This document shows, one piece after another, positions 1 to 8,240 of a stretch of DNA of 64,000 nucleotides (position 1 is the first letter of the stretch; every line of letters begins with the position of its first letter). Origin of the DNA: Micromonospora sp. MA102 (GTDB lineage: Bacteria; Actinomycetota; Actinomycetes; Mycobacteriales; Micromonosporaceae); the NCBI RefSeq assembly GCF_025460765.1, contig NZ_JAMWEG010000011.1, forward strand, positions 62,001-126,000, in the 5' to 3' direction. Position numbers and translations under genes: made by a program. Under the pieces are notes generated by a model, which was not told the origin of the DNA, did not search any database, and saw only the letters and a program-made list of their open reading frames with translations.

Positions 1-80
1 CGATCGCCCCAACCTCGACGGCGAGCAGCCAGGACGGCGCTCGGCCCGCCTCACCATGCCGCCGGTTGACAACCGCTCGA

Positions 81-614
81 TTACGCCTCGTCGTACGCGT
101 CGCCGTGGCTGGGCGCGAGAGTCGGATTCGCGCCGTCTGTGCTGAGAAGCCAGCGGAGCAACTCGGGAACTGATGTAGCGGCGACAGGCATCTCGCCGGC
201 TAGGCCGTAGGTATCCCAACCGACCAGGTAGCAGCGTCCCTCCCGGGTCGGGTGGAGGTCGATCACGACGTGCGGGTCTGTGGATGCCCCGCCGCCGTCA
301 GCGATGACGTAACAGCCGTTGGTCAGATCGTCCGGCGCCTCGGTCTCGACCTCTCGCGCGACGGCCTCAGTCAGCAGTCGGGGACTCGCCGGCACGAGGT
401 CGTCGGGTCCGCAGATTCGCCATCGGTAAGGGCCGTCGCGGAACAGCCAGGCCCCGCCGCACAGCTCGTAGAACTCCCGCAGGTCGTGCGTGATGTAGAG
501 TCCTCGGCCTGCCACAGCACCACCTGTCGGCGGCAGGACAGAACATCCATGGGTGCGCGCGACCTGATCGAGCAAGTCACGCAGCTCCCGGGCAACCCTC
601 CCGGAATCCGTCAC
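81..614 (-). CDS. SMI1/KNR4 (SUKH)-like protein
   Basis: This encodes a cytoplasmic protein of about 177 residues. SUKH-family traits are visible: a helix with DLREFYELCGGAWLF about 45 residues in, a central CYVIADGGG strand, and VIDLHPTREGRCYLVG. SUKH proteins often act as immunity proteins to toxins or as general binding modules. No toxin gene lies beside it, so the partner is unknown. The GTG at 614 is preferred because sequence upstream of it in the same frame is low-complexity and does not resemble protein. The family call is from motif pattern; the function is inferred. Confidence 0.72.
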   Translation of the reverse strand: MTDSGRVARELRDLLDQVARTHGCSVLPPTGGAVAGRGLYITHDLREFYELCGGAWLFRDGPYRWRICGPDDLVPASPRLLTEAVAREVETEAPDDLTNGCYVIADGGGASTDPHVVIDLHPTREGRCYLVGWDTYGLAGEMPVAATSVPELLRWLLSTDGANPTLAPSHGDAYDEA

Positions 615-777
615 GTCAGAACGATAGGCCCCATGTGGCCGGCCGGCCCGGCCGATGCCGGCCGGAGGTCGCCAACAGGCCGGGGCCGGGGCGGCGCGGC
701 CCGCTTGCGGGCCGCCTTGATTCATTAGAGGCCAATTCGGCAACGTACGGGCGGTAGTTGGTGTCCCGTCACGGAAC

Positions 778-811
778 ATGCTTGACACTCGCGTCCCACC
801 AGATGCTTGAC
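778..811 (+). repeat. Left terminal repeats of the IS, two iterons
   Basis: CATGCTTGAC at 778-787 and again (GATGCTTGAC) at 802-811 are spaced 25 bp apart. The inner copy lies within an 18-bp inverted repeat shared with the right end. They are likely transposase binding sites. Confidence 0.75.
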
Positions 812-876
812 ATGATCGATATTCGGCTTCCTCATCGCGTGATGGTTGCGGGCATCACGGGCTGGGGAGGCCGGGA

Positions 877-2649
877 TTGGCGCTGGTGGAGTTGTCGATC
901 GTGGAACAGCGGTATCGGGCTGTCCTCGCCGTGCAGGCCGGAGAACCCGTGGTGGAAGTGGCGGCCCGGATCGGGGTGTCCCGGCAGACCATCCATTCCT
1001 GGCTCGCCCGCTATGCCGAAGTGGGACTCGCCGGGCTGGAAGACCGATCCCGCCGGCCTCAGGGGTGTGCTCATCAGGCGCCGGCGGAGGTGGAGGCGTT
1101 GGTGTGTGAGCTGCGCAGGCTTCATCCGCGGTGGGGCTCCCGGCGGATCGCGTTCGAGCTTGGGCGGCATGGGTGTCCGGAGCCGGCGCCGTCGCGGATG
1201 ACGGTGTATCGGATCCTGGTCCGCCACGGTCTGATCGAGCCGGCCAAGCGTCGCCGGGGCCGCAAGGACTATGTGCGGTGGCAGCGGGCTCGGCCGATGG
1301 AGTTGTGGCAGATGGACATCGTCGGCGGGATCATGCTCGCCGACGGCACCGAAGCCAAAGTCGTCACCGGGGTGGACGACCATTCCCGGTTCTGCGTCAT
1401 CGCCCAGGTCGTCAGGCGGGCCACCGGCCGGGCCGTCTGCCTGGCCTTCGCCGCCGCCCTGCAACGGTTCGGGGTGCCCGAGGAAGTGCTCACGGACAAT
1501 GGCAAGCAGTTCACCGACCGGTTCGGCAAGGGCGGTGAGGTGATGTTCGACCGGATCTGCCGCGAGAACGGCATCATCCACCGGCTCACCCAACCCGCCT
1601 CCCCGACCACCACTGGGAAGGTGGAACGGTTCCACCAGACCCTGCGCCGGGAACTCCTCGACGAGGTGCCAGTCTGGCCCGACCTGGACACCGTCCAAGC
1701 CGCCGTCGACGCCTTCCGGCACGAATACAACACCGACCGGCCGCACCAGTCCCTGGACATGGCCTTCCCCGCCGACCGGTTCACCCCCGCCCCAGAGCAG
1801 GTGGTGCCGGTGAAACTGCCCGCCCGGCTCACCCAGCCCGTCGACCAGCCCCTCGTCTCCCCGCCGATTCCGATCCCGGCGGTTCAGCTCGTGCCAGGGG
1901 CGGTGGAGTTCGACCGCGTGGTGCCGCCCTCGGGAAACCTGCAGGTCGCGGGCAAGCAGTTCTGGCTCGGCCCGGCCCGATCCGGAGTGACGGTCACGTT
2001 CTGGGCCGACACCGACGTCATTCACCTCCTGATCGCCGGCACCCGCATCAAGTCGGTGCGCTCACACCTGTCCGCCGCCGACCTCGCCATCCTGCTGCGC
2101 CAGGGTGGCCGGCCAGCTGGGGAACCGCCCCTGCCGCCGGCGCCACCGGGCGAGGCGATCGAGGTTGACAGGACCATCAGCCGCGGCGGTCACGTCTCCC
2201 TCGGGCAGCACATCGTCCTGGCCGCCGAAATCCTCGGCGGGCAACGCGTCGGCATCCGCATTGACACAACCACGCTGAGCTTCTTCGACCTGACCACCCG
2301 GGAGCTACTACGCACCCGACCGAACCCGCTCAGCACCGCCGAGGTGGCTCGGCTGCGGGGCGCCCGACCCGCCGGCCCGCCGCCGCAACCTGCGGCCCGA
2401 CCGGTGCAGGTGCAACGCCGCGCCTCCAACAGCGGCGTGGTCATGGTGGTCGGGCAGAAAGTCGCCCTCGGCCGAATTCACGCCCGCAAGACCGTCACCA
2501 TCGACGTCACCGACACTGAGCTGTCCATCGCCTGCGACGACGGCATCCGCACCGTCCGACGCACCACCGACCAGCCCGTCCGCAACATCAAAGCCAGCCG
2601 ACCCCGAAAGACCGACTCCCTCTACAGAACAGGCACGATGACCCGATGA
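877..2649 (+). CDS. IS481-family transposase with triple-repeat C-terminal domain
   Basis: This 590-residue DDE transposase catalyses movement of the surrounding IS. An N-terminal helix-turn-helix region (about 5-60) is followed by the integrase core. The likely acidic triad is D147 (WQMDIVG), D207 (LTDNGKQF) and E250 (TGKVERFHQT), with spacing typical of rve-type cores. IS481 transposases are usually near 300-350 residues. Here about 290 extra residues follow, containing three related beta-rich units at about 343-395, 428-481 and 510-562. Each follows the pattern hydrophobic-x-R, then G-hydrophobic-V, then VxI-hydrophobic with DTxLS. The TTG start at 877 has GGGAGG about 8 bases upstream. 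The stop overlaps the next gene's ATG. Confidence 0.9.
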   Translation: MALVELSIVEQRYRAVLAVQAGEPVVEVAARIGVSRQTIHSWLARYAEVGLAGLEDRSRRPQGCAHQAPAEVEALVCELRRLHPRWGSRRIAFELGRHGCPEPAPSRMTVYRILVRHGLIEPAKRRRGRKDYVRWQRARPMELWQMDIVGGIMLADGTEAKVVTGVDDHSRFCVIAQVVRRATGRAVCLAFAAALQRFGVPEEVLTDNGKQFTDRFGKGGEVMFDRICRENGIIHRLTQPASPTTTGKVERFHQTLRRELLDEVPVWPDLDTVQAAVDAFRHEYNTDRPHQSLDMAFPADRFTPAPEQVVPVKLPARLTQPVDQPLVSPPIPIPAVQLVPGAVEFDRVVPPSGNLQVAGKQFWLGPARSGVTVTFWADTDVIHLLIAGTRIKSVRSHLSAADLAILLRQGGRPAGEPPLPPAPPGEAIEVDRTISRGGHVSLGQHIVLAAEILGGQRVGIRIDTTTLSFFDLTTRELLRTRPNPLSTAEVARLRGARPAGPPPQPAARPVQVQRRASNSGVVMVVGQKVALGRIHARKTVTIDVTDTELSIACDDGIRTVRRTTDQPVRNIKASRPRKTDSLYRTGTMTR

Positions 2650-2933
2650 GCAGCGCATACGAGACCGGCAGGTTCGCCAACATCCGCCCCGACGAGGTCG
2701 ACCACGTCAACACCAACACCGAGGCCGCCGAGATCGTCGGGCGGATGCTCACCGACCTCCGCGCGCACCCCACCGAGTGGGAGAACCACACCCTCGAACG
2801 CTTCCTCGCCGCACTCGAGTCCTCGCTCAAAGCTCTGCCCTGGCTCTACCGCAACCGCGGGGACGACTTCCCCGACCAACCGACCTGGAAGCAGTTCACC
2901 GAGGCCCTCGTCATGGCCACCGGCCGCGAGTAG
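2646..2933 (+). CDS. DUF7660-like small protein, IS passenger
   Basis: This 95-residue acidic protein has the conserved pattern EWENHTLERFLAALE followed by LYRNRGDDFPDQPTW, as I recall it for DUF7660. The family has no established function. The start ATG overlaps the transposase stop (ATGA), so translation is probably coupled to the transposase. The gene lies wholly between the IS inverted repeats and therefore travels with the element. It could be an accessory transposition factor or cargo. The family name is from memory of the motif. Confidence 0.72.
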   Translation: MSSAYETGRFANIRPDEVDHVNTNTEAAEIVGRMLTDLRAHPTEWENHTLERFLAALESSLKALPWLYRNRGDDFPDQPTWKQFTEALVMATGRE

Positions 2934-2964
2934 CCCTCGTCGAAGCAAGATCCCTAGACCAACC

Positions 2965-3007
2965 GTCAAGCATGTGCTGGGACGGATTCGTCAAGCATGT
3001 GGTGGGA
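2965..3007 (-). repeat. Right terminal repeats of the IS, two iterons
   Basis: GTCAAGCATGTGCTGGGA (2965-2982) and GTCAAGCATGTGGTGGGA (2990-3007) are 25 bp apart and inverted relative to the left end. This mirrors the two-iteron structure there. Confidence 0.75.
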
Positions 3008-3015
3008 CTAGACAA

Positions 3016-3061
3016 CGGGCGGTAGTTGGTGTCCTGTCACGGGAGATACTTGACATGATCG
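3016..3061 (+). repeat. Solo left-end remnant of a related IS
   Basis: Bases 3016-3042 match 748-774 with one mismatch (GGGCGGTAGTTGGTGTCC core) in the same orientation. The following AGATACTTGACATGATCG matches the inner left-end iteron at 801-818. One 25-bp iteron unit is missing relative to the left end. This looks like the left end of a second, otherwise lost IS copy lying directly against the right end of the intact one. Confidence 0.6.
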
Positions 3062-3113
3062 CCGGCCTATTGGTGGGGCTGCCGGGAAGCGGCCGCCCTG
3101 ACAGAGTGGCGGC

Positions 3114-3521
3114 ATGCCGGACAGCAATAGCAGCGATTCGCACGAGGCCAACGCGGGCGTCCACATTAAGCCCTGCGACCCGGCGTGGCCCGAGCGGTTC
3201 TCTGCCGAGCCCAGCGTGGTCGGCCAGTCCATCGGTGCCTGGATCACTGGCGGCATCCACCACGTCGGCAGTACGGCGGTGCCCGGGCTCGCCGCCAAAC
3301 TAGTCATCGACATCATGGTGGACGTCGCGGACCTGAAGTCGTCGCGCCCGTGCATCGAGTTGCTGAAGCCTTTGGACTACTGCTACTGGCCCTACCTCGC
3401 TGAGGTTATGCACTGGTTCTGCAAGCCACGCCCCAGCCACCAGACCCAGCACCTGCACCTCGTCCCGACCGGCTCGCCGCGTTACCTCAACGACAGCCCA
3501 GTTTCACTCCAGTCCGGCTAG
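3114..3521 (+). pseudogene. GrpB/UPF0157-family protein, C-terminally truncated
   Basis: GrpB proteins are small nucleotidyltransferase-fold proteins, usually about 170-180 residues. This copy has 135. The signature HHVGSTAVPGLAAKLVIDIM is intact, and LHLVPTGSPRYLND matches the late family strand. After that the expected C-terminal helices are missing and a short unrelated tail (SPVSLQSG) ends the frame. The break falls near 3490-3520. There the tail overlaps by 4 bases the end of the convergent gene, which suggests a deletion or rearrangement joining the two. It is probably inactive. Confidence 0.75.
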
Positions 3522-4054
3522 CCAATCGAGGAGCCGGCGAAGCGACCACCGTGCCGTTGAGCCAGGGCGGACAGGGCTTGGACCCGCGCCTCGAACGCTG
3601 GGCCAGGAATGAGTTCGGGGAAGGCGACAACGAGCTGCCAGTGGAGCCCTGCCGCTAAGTAATCATTGCTTGTCATCGGACGGCCTGCCTCCCCCGGCAG
3701 GTACGTGGCCAACCGCCGCGGGCCCAGCTCCGTCAACTCTGCCCGGCATGCTTGAACGGCCGAGGCACTCGGCAGGTCGATGCCGTACGTGGTCTGGCGC
3801 TCCGCCGCTGCGGGATACTCGTCACCGTGTCCCATGGCCCAATGCAAGCGCTGCGCCAGATCGTGAAGAAGAAGGTTGAGATCGCCCTCTGAGGCTCCTG
3901 CTGGCAACGGCCCATGCTCGGTCAGCCGCCGGATCAACCACTGCGTCACGACAGGTGGGAGCTGCTTCGCCGCCAGATGCCCATGCAGGACCACGGTCAG
4001 TCCGAGGATCGTCGATAGGTCCTCGTGTGGCAGGGGCCGCGTAACAGGCTTCAC
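3518..4054 (-). CDS. Hypothetical protein
   Basis: I do not recognise this 178-residue protein. It is predicted to be soluble and mostly helical, with no signal peptide or membrane segment. Segments such as DLNLLLHDLAQRLHWAMG and NDYLAAGLHWQLVVAFPELI suggest a folded all-alpha domain. Its C-terminus (FAGSSIG) overlaps the truncated GrpB gene by 4 bases, so its own tail may also have been altered by that rearrangement. Confidence 0.6.
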   Translation of the reverse strand: MKPVTRPLPHEDLSTILGLTVVLHGHLAAKQLPPVVTQWLIRRLTEHGPLPAGASEGDLNLLLHDLAQRLHWAMGHGDEYPAAAERQTTYGIDLPSASAVQACRAELTELGPRRLATYLPGEAGRPMTSNDYLAAGLHWQLVVAFPELIPGPAFEARVQALSALAQRHGGRFAGSSIG

Positions 4055-4322
4055 GTGGCCAACCTATCGGCCGTAACCAAGACGACCGTCACATGTTGAA
4101 ACGGAACTTAGAGCGCTGTCGCGCCACCAGCGCGAGCGCTGCTCGACGCCAGCTCACACCGTGTCTCGGGCTGCCTCCCTTCGGCGCTTGTCGACGACGC
4201 CTCGCGGTGTCTTGTCCCCCTGTGAGCCCACTGCCGGGCGCCGGCGTTGCTGCGTTTCGCCGCGCTGCAATGCCCACAGCACCCTGTGACTTGCTTCGGC
4301 GGCCGCGCCTAGGCTGCTGCCC

Positions 4323-4994
4323 ATGATCGTGTGGGTGTCCTCGTTTCCACGCTCGGGAAACACGTTCCTCCGCATCCTGCTGCACCGTCTATGCGGCGTA
4401 CGGACGTCCGTCGTATACGACGTCGACGGCGTCGCCACACGCTTGGGCGCGTCCGTGGTCGGGTTCGAGGAGCGGCCTGCGGCAATCCGCGCGATGCGGA
4501 CTGCCGAGCAGGTGCACTTTGTCAAGACGCACAGGCAGCGCGACGACGACGTCGACGAGTCGGACCGAGCCATCTACCTCGTCCGCGACGGCAGAGACTC
4601 GCTGGTCTCATGGGCTCGGCTCAACAGCGAAGGGAAAGGTCGCGAGTTCGAGACCGAACTGAGAGCGATGATCAACCGAGAAGACACGGTCGGGACCGGG
4701 AGTTGGGGGCAGAACGTGCTTAGCTGGCTGCTGCCACCAGCACCCCATCGGGTCATGCTCAGGTACGAAGATCTCGTACGTGAGCCGCGAGCATCCGTCC
4801 AGCGGGTGATGGCGCAACTACTGTTGTCCGGGATCACGCCTCGGGTCGACGTGGGCATTCCATCGTTCGAGGAGTTACACGCAATCCAGACCGGAACTCG
4901 GCCGCCCGTCGTGCTGCCCGCTGCGCGGAGCTGTCACTGGTTGGCTGGCTCGGCCAGCCTTCCGCACCCGCCGGGACGGCCGGGGAGTGACTGA
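4323..4994 (+). pseudogene. Sulfotransferase, C-terminally truncated
   Basis: The 5'-phosphosulfate loop (SSFPRSGNTFLR, residues 6-17) and the 3'-phosphate motif (YLVRDGRDSLVSWA, about 87-100) identify a PAPS-dependent sulfotransferase. The late part of the domain, including the usual C-terminal region, is missing. After FEELHAIQ (about residue 185) the frame runs into sequence that reads as the complementary strand of the neighbouring DUF6069 gene. The two genes therefore share about 160 bases tail-to-tail. The enzyme probably cannot fold fully. Confidence 0.75.
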
Positions 4995-5409
4995 GCCTGC
5001 GGGTGACGGCGGGGATGACGATGGCCGCGGCGAAAATGTGTGCCAGGGCGAGCATCACCTTGGTCGAGGTCGCGGTGGCCCCGGCGAGGAACGGCCCGGC
5101 CAGGGACAGCACGGTCAGTGCGATGGTGGTCCGCAGGTAGGTGCGTGCCGGGCGGCGGCCGTGCCGGGCGAGCAGCACCGCGAGGATGGTCCCCCAGAAC
5201 ACCGCGACTGCCGTGCCCATGGCGAACATGCCGATGGTGATCGGCCTCGAGACGGAGGCACCGATATTGCCTGCCTCCATCGGTACCCCTACCGCGCGGG
5301 CCGCCAGGCCGTAGAGTTCGGTCGCGGTGGCCGCGGCCAGTCCGGCCAGCGCGCTGACCTGCCACACCGGCCGCGTCGCAAGGATATCGGTTCCTGTCCT
5401 GGTACCCAT
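4834..5409 (-). CDS. DUF6069-family membrane protein, altered C-terminus
   Basis: The protein begins MGTRTGTDILATRPVWQVSA and has about four hydrophobic segments in the first 130 residues, as in DUF6069 membrane proteins of actinobacteria. The function is unknown. I chose the ATG at 5409; the upstream alternative adds low-complexity sequence. After the last membrane segment (AIVIPAVTRRLS) a tail of more than 50 residues reads antisense into the sulfotransferase remnant. It is unlikely to be original. The gene is divergent from the YciI/sigma pair. Confidence 0.7.
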   Translation of the reverse strand: MGTRTGTDILATRPVWQVSALAGLAAATATELYGLAARAVGVPMEAGNIGASVSRPITIGMFAMGTAVAVFWGTILAVLLARHGRRPARTYLRTTIALTVLSLAGPFLAGATATSTKVMLALAHIFAAAIVIPAVTRRLSHSPAVPAGAEGWPSQPTSDSSAQRAARRAAEFRSGLRVTPRTMECPRRPEA

Positions 5410-5588
5410 GATGGTGCTCCCTCGTTCTCGCAGTGATGTGCCGTTGCCAGTGGAACGGAGCGGTGCTGCCGGGCTCGACATCGCCGGCGGAGAAAATCTC
5501 CGGTACGGATGTCGAGGCTGGCGCGCCCGCTCCGTTCGTGAGGTGAGGACGCACCGGGCACGGTGCCTGGATCGGAAGGACGACCCTG

Positions 5589-5951
5589 ATGAAGTACCTG
5601 CTGCTGATCTACGGCAACCAGGAGAAGTGGAGCTCGATCCCGGCGGAGAGCTGGCCGGAGGCGATCGCCAAGCAGGACGCGTTCAACAAGAAGTACCAGG
5701 GGACCGGCGAGCTGCTCGGCGCGTACGGCCTGGCCGACGCCGCGGTGGCGCGGTTGGTGCGGCGCACGGGCGGCGCCCCGGCGGTGACCGACGGGCCGTA
5801 CCTGGAGACGAAGGAGTACCTGGCCAGCCTCTACCTGCTGGACTGCGAGAACGAGCAGCGGGCGTACGAGATCGCCGCGGACATGCCGTGGGCGGACGTC
5901 GAGCCGGTCGAGGTGTGGCCGGTCCTGCACGAGGCGGCCGCGGACCTGTGA
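5589..5951 (+). CDS. YciI/DGPF-family protein
   Basis: This 120-residue ferredoxin-fold protein has the YciI hallmarks MKYLLLIYG at the start and TDGPYLETKEYLASLYLLD in the middle. In actinobacteria, YciI-like genes sit directly before ECF42-type sigma factors and are part of that signalling unit. Here its stop overlaps the sigma factor's GTG (GTGA, 5948-5951), so the two are translationally coupled. The catalytic activity of this family is not established. Confidence 0.88.
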   Translation: MKYLLLIYGNQEKWSSIPAESWPEAIAKQDAFNKKYQGTGELLGAYGLADAAVARLVRRTGGAPAVTDGPYLETKEYLASLYLLDCENEQRAYEIAADMPWADVEPVEVWPVLHEAAADL

Positions 5952-7201
5952 TTCCTGATCGGGGCGTCGAGGACCTGCTGCGCGAGTTGGCGCCGCAGGT
6001 CCTCGGCGCGTTGGTTCGCCGTTACGGGCAGTTCGACACGTGCGAGGACGCGACGCAGGAGGCGCTCGTCCGGGCCGCGATGCGCTGGCCCACCGAGGGC
6101 ATACCGGAGAATCCCCGCGGCTGGCTGGTGACCGTTGCCTCCCGTCGGCTGCTCGACGAGGTCCGCAGCCACCAGTACCGCCGGCAGCGGGAGAACGCGA
6201 TCATCGCCGCGACCCCGCAGTCGGAACTGCTCGGCCGGCCCGCGGACGCCGATCCGGGCACCGACCGGGACGACTCACTGACCCTGCTCTTCCTGTGCTG
6301 CCATCCGGCGCTGTCCCCGGCCAGCCAGATCGCGCTGACCCTGCGGGCGGTGGGCGGCCTCACCACCGCGCAGATCGCCGCCGCGTTCCTCGTCCCGGAG
6401 CCGACGATGGCGCAACGCATCAGCAGGGCGAAGCAGAGCATCAGAACCAGCGGTACGACTTTCAGCATGCCCGAAGGGCCGGAACGCGCCGAGCGGCTGC
6501 GCGCCGTGCTGCACGTGCTGTACCTGCTCTTCAACGAGGGCTACACCGCCAGCACCGGCCCGGACCTCACCGCGCCCCAGCTGTCCGGCGAGGCGATCCG
6601 GCTCGCCACCTGGCTGCGCCGGCTGCTTCCCGAGGACGCCGAGGTGGCCGGGCTGCTGGCCCTCATGCTGCTCACCGAGGCGCGCCGGCCCGCCCGTACG
6701 ACACCGGACGGGGCGCTGGTGCCGCTGGCCGAGCAGGATCGCAGCGCCTGGGACCGGACGCTCATCGGCAACGGGGTCGCGCTCGTCAGCGCGGCGCTGG
6801 CCCGGGGCCCGGTCGGCCCGTACCAGGTGCAGGCGGCCGTCGCCGCGGTCCACGACGAGGCCGAGCACCTGGACGCGACCGACTGGCCGCAGATCCTCGC
6901 CCTGTACGAACTGCTGGAGCAGCTCGCGCCGGGGCCGATGGTCACGCTGAACCGTGCCGTGGCCGTCGCCATGGTGCACGGCCCGTCGGCAGGGCTGGTG
7001 CTGCTGGCGGCACTGGAATCCGACAGCCGGATGGCGAGCCACCACCGCCTTCTCGCGACCCGCGCCCACCTGCTCGAACTGGCCGGCGAGCACGCCGCCG
7101 CGGCGGCCGACTACCGGGAGGCCGCCCGACGCGCCACGAGCCTCCCGGAACGCCGTCACCTCACCACCTGCGCCACCCGACTCGCGACGAGCGGACGTTG
7201 A
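5948..7201 (+). CDS. ECF RNA polymerase sigma factor, SigJ/ECF42 type
   Basis: The protein has 417 residues. Sigma-2 (about 5-70, DTCEDATQEALVRA and WLVTVASRRLLDEVR) and sigma-4 (about 110-165, LTLRAVGGLTTAQIAAAF and EPTMAQRISRAK) are followed by a roughly 240-residue C-terminal DUF6596/TPR-like extension. That extension characterises the ECF42 group, in which it is required for activity. No anti-sigma gene is present. The overlapping YciI gene is the expected partner. The GTG at 5948 fits the overlap better than any in-frame start upstream inside the YciI gene. Confidence 0.92.
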   Translation: MIPDRGVEDLLRELAPQVLGALVRRYGQFDTCEDATQEALVRAAMRWPTEGIPENPRGWLVTVASRRLLDEVRSHQYRRQRENAIIAATPQSELLGRPADADPGTDRDDSLTLLFLCCHPALSPASQIALTLRAVGGLTTAQIAAAFLVPEPTMAQRISRAKQSIRTSGTTFSMPEGPERAERLRAVLHVLYLLFNEGYTASTGPDLTAPQLSGEAIRLATWLRRLLPEDAEVAGLLALMLLTEARRPARTTPDGALVPLAEQDRSAWDRTLIGNGVALVSAALARGPVGPYQVQAAVAAVHDEAEHLDATDWPQILALYELLEQLAPGPMVTLNRAVAVAMVHGPSAGLVLLAALESDSRMASHHRLLATRAHLLELAGEHAAAAADYREAARRATSLPERRHLTTCATRLATSGR

Positions 7202-7498
7202 TGCCGATCCTCGGCCACCGTCGGCGCCCGGGTGGCCTCGGTGCGCGGTCACCCGGCCGCCGCAGGTCATGTCGTCGGCCTGCTCGGCGGTGAAGCTCGA
7301 CAGCACGCCGAGGCGGGGCAGTTCCTCCCACGCCCCGGTGAGCCGCACCGGGGCGGTGGCGTCGCCCGGTCCGCTCATGGCCGGACCCCGATCCTGGACC
7401 AAGTCTCTAAGTGGCCGCAAACCGGGCGTACCGCCGACAACTGGCCTGTTCGTCAACAATGCACACCAGCCATGGGCCGGGTGCCTAAAGTGTGCGCA
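7202..7498. other. No confident gene; possible gene fragment on minus strand
   Basis: On the minus strand, from an ATG at 7378, about 45 protein-like residues (including TGAWEELPRLGVLSSF) can be read before the frame enters antisense sigma-factor sequence. I do not recognise a family. It may be the 5' remnant of a gene cut when this junction formed. Confidence 0.3.
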
Positions 7499-8044
7499 TC
7501 ATGCCAAGTGCCTGACAGCCATGCTTGACCGATCGATCGGCCCTGGCGACGCGAGTCGGCCTGCCTGGTAGGCGGTCAGCCGGCGCAGTATCTCCGCGCG
7601 GTCGTAGCTGGGAAATCGGACCAGCAGGAGGCGTAGCTCGAACTGCGACTCGCGTTGCTGGTCGAAGGTTGCCCTGTCCATAGGCCGGGCGGACACGTGC
7701 CACGAGTCCAGTGCTGCCCAGTGTGTCATCCGCAGGTAGAAGGCGTCGCGAGGGCCGGCTTGGGCGAGCGCAGTCAGGAACGCCATCCCGTCGTCAATCG
7801 GGAAGTCGATGTAGGCCCACCCTACTTGCGCGGCGATGACCGGGGCCATGTGCGGCAATTGCTCCGGCCAGTCAGCGTTGCTCTCGCCCGCATTCTGGCA
7901 ACAGGTCCAGGTCGTCAGCCCCAGACGCCAGATGACCTCGATAATCGGCGCAAGCTCCTCGTCGATGTCGGCGCTAAGGTCGCCCACGCTGACCCGGCGG
8001 ACGGCGTGCAGGTTGTCACTCACCCGCGCGATCTTAGTGGTCAT
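7499..8044 (-). CDS. Conserved hypothetical protein with CCQN motif
   Basis: This 181-residue soluble protein has a distinctive early segment: IDEELAPIIEVIWRLGLTTW followed by TCCQN. This pattern recurs in actinobacterial hypothetical proteins in which a pair of cysteines follows a short amphipathic helix. No function is known to me. The region up to GRLASPG looks folded. The last 15 residues may be junction sequence. Confidence 0.65.
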   Translation of the reverse strand: MTTKIARVSDNLHAVRRVSVGDLSADIDEELAPIIEVIWRLGLTTWTCCQNAGESNADWPEQLPHMAPVIAAQVGWAYIDFPIDDGMAFLTALAQAGPRDAFYLRMTHWAALDSWHVSARPMDRATFDQQRESQFELRLLLVRFPSYDRAEILRRLTAYQAGRLASPGPIDRSSMAVRHLA

Positions 8045-8240
8045 GGATGCCGGCGTCGGCCGGCTGTAACGAAACCTCGCCCTCCAGCCCGCCTCGACCG
8101 TTGCACGCAGTGCAGCCTGAGCCTACGCATTCGGCTGACCGCTCGTGACGATCATCGCCGTAAGGAGTGGCTGGGCGTCCGAGCTGACATCAGGCGACAG
8201 GCTGACCGGCAAAACCGGCCCCCGGCTTTACGGTCAACGC

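Larger units (their letters stand above)
761..3010 (+). mobile_element. IS481-like insertion sequence with passenger gene
   Basis: The element carries a DDE transposase (877-2649) and a coupled DUF7660 gene (2646-2933). It is bounded by inverted repeats. The best end pair is TCCCACCAGATGCTTGAC (794-811) against the complement of 2990-3007, with 17 of 18 bases matching. Each end has a second copy of the ATGCTTGAC core at the same 25-bp spacing (778-787 and 2965-2982). Exact outer ends and a target duplication cannot be fixed by eye, because a related end sequence abuts the right side. Confidence 0.8.

Noticed and set aside
832..2025. Long minus-strand open frame opposite the transposase
   Set aside because: It is the antisense shadow of a clear DDE transposase and reads as low-complexity Gly/His/Val-rich sequence.
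5327..5947. N-terminal extension of the sigma factor frame
   Set aside because: The in-frame extension runs through the YciI gene and reads Arg/Gly-rich; the GTG at 5948 overlaps the YciI stop as expected for this gene pair.
7495..7530. Possible IS end near the 3' end of the 7499 gene
   Set aside because: Only one CATGCTTGAC match (7520-7529) is present. The second iteron at 25-bp spacing and the flanking TCCCACC are absent, so it may be chance.
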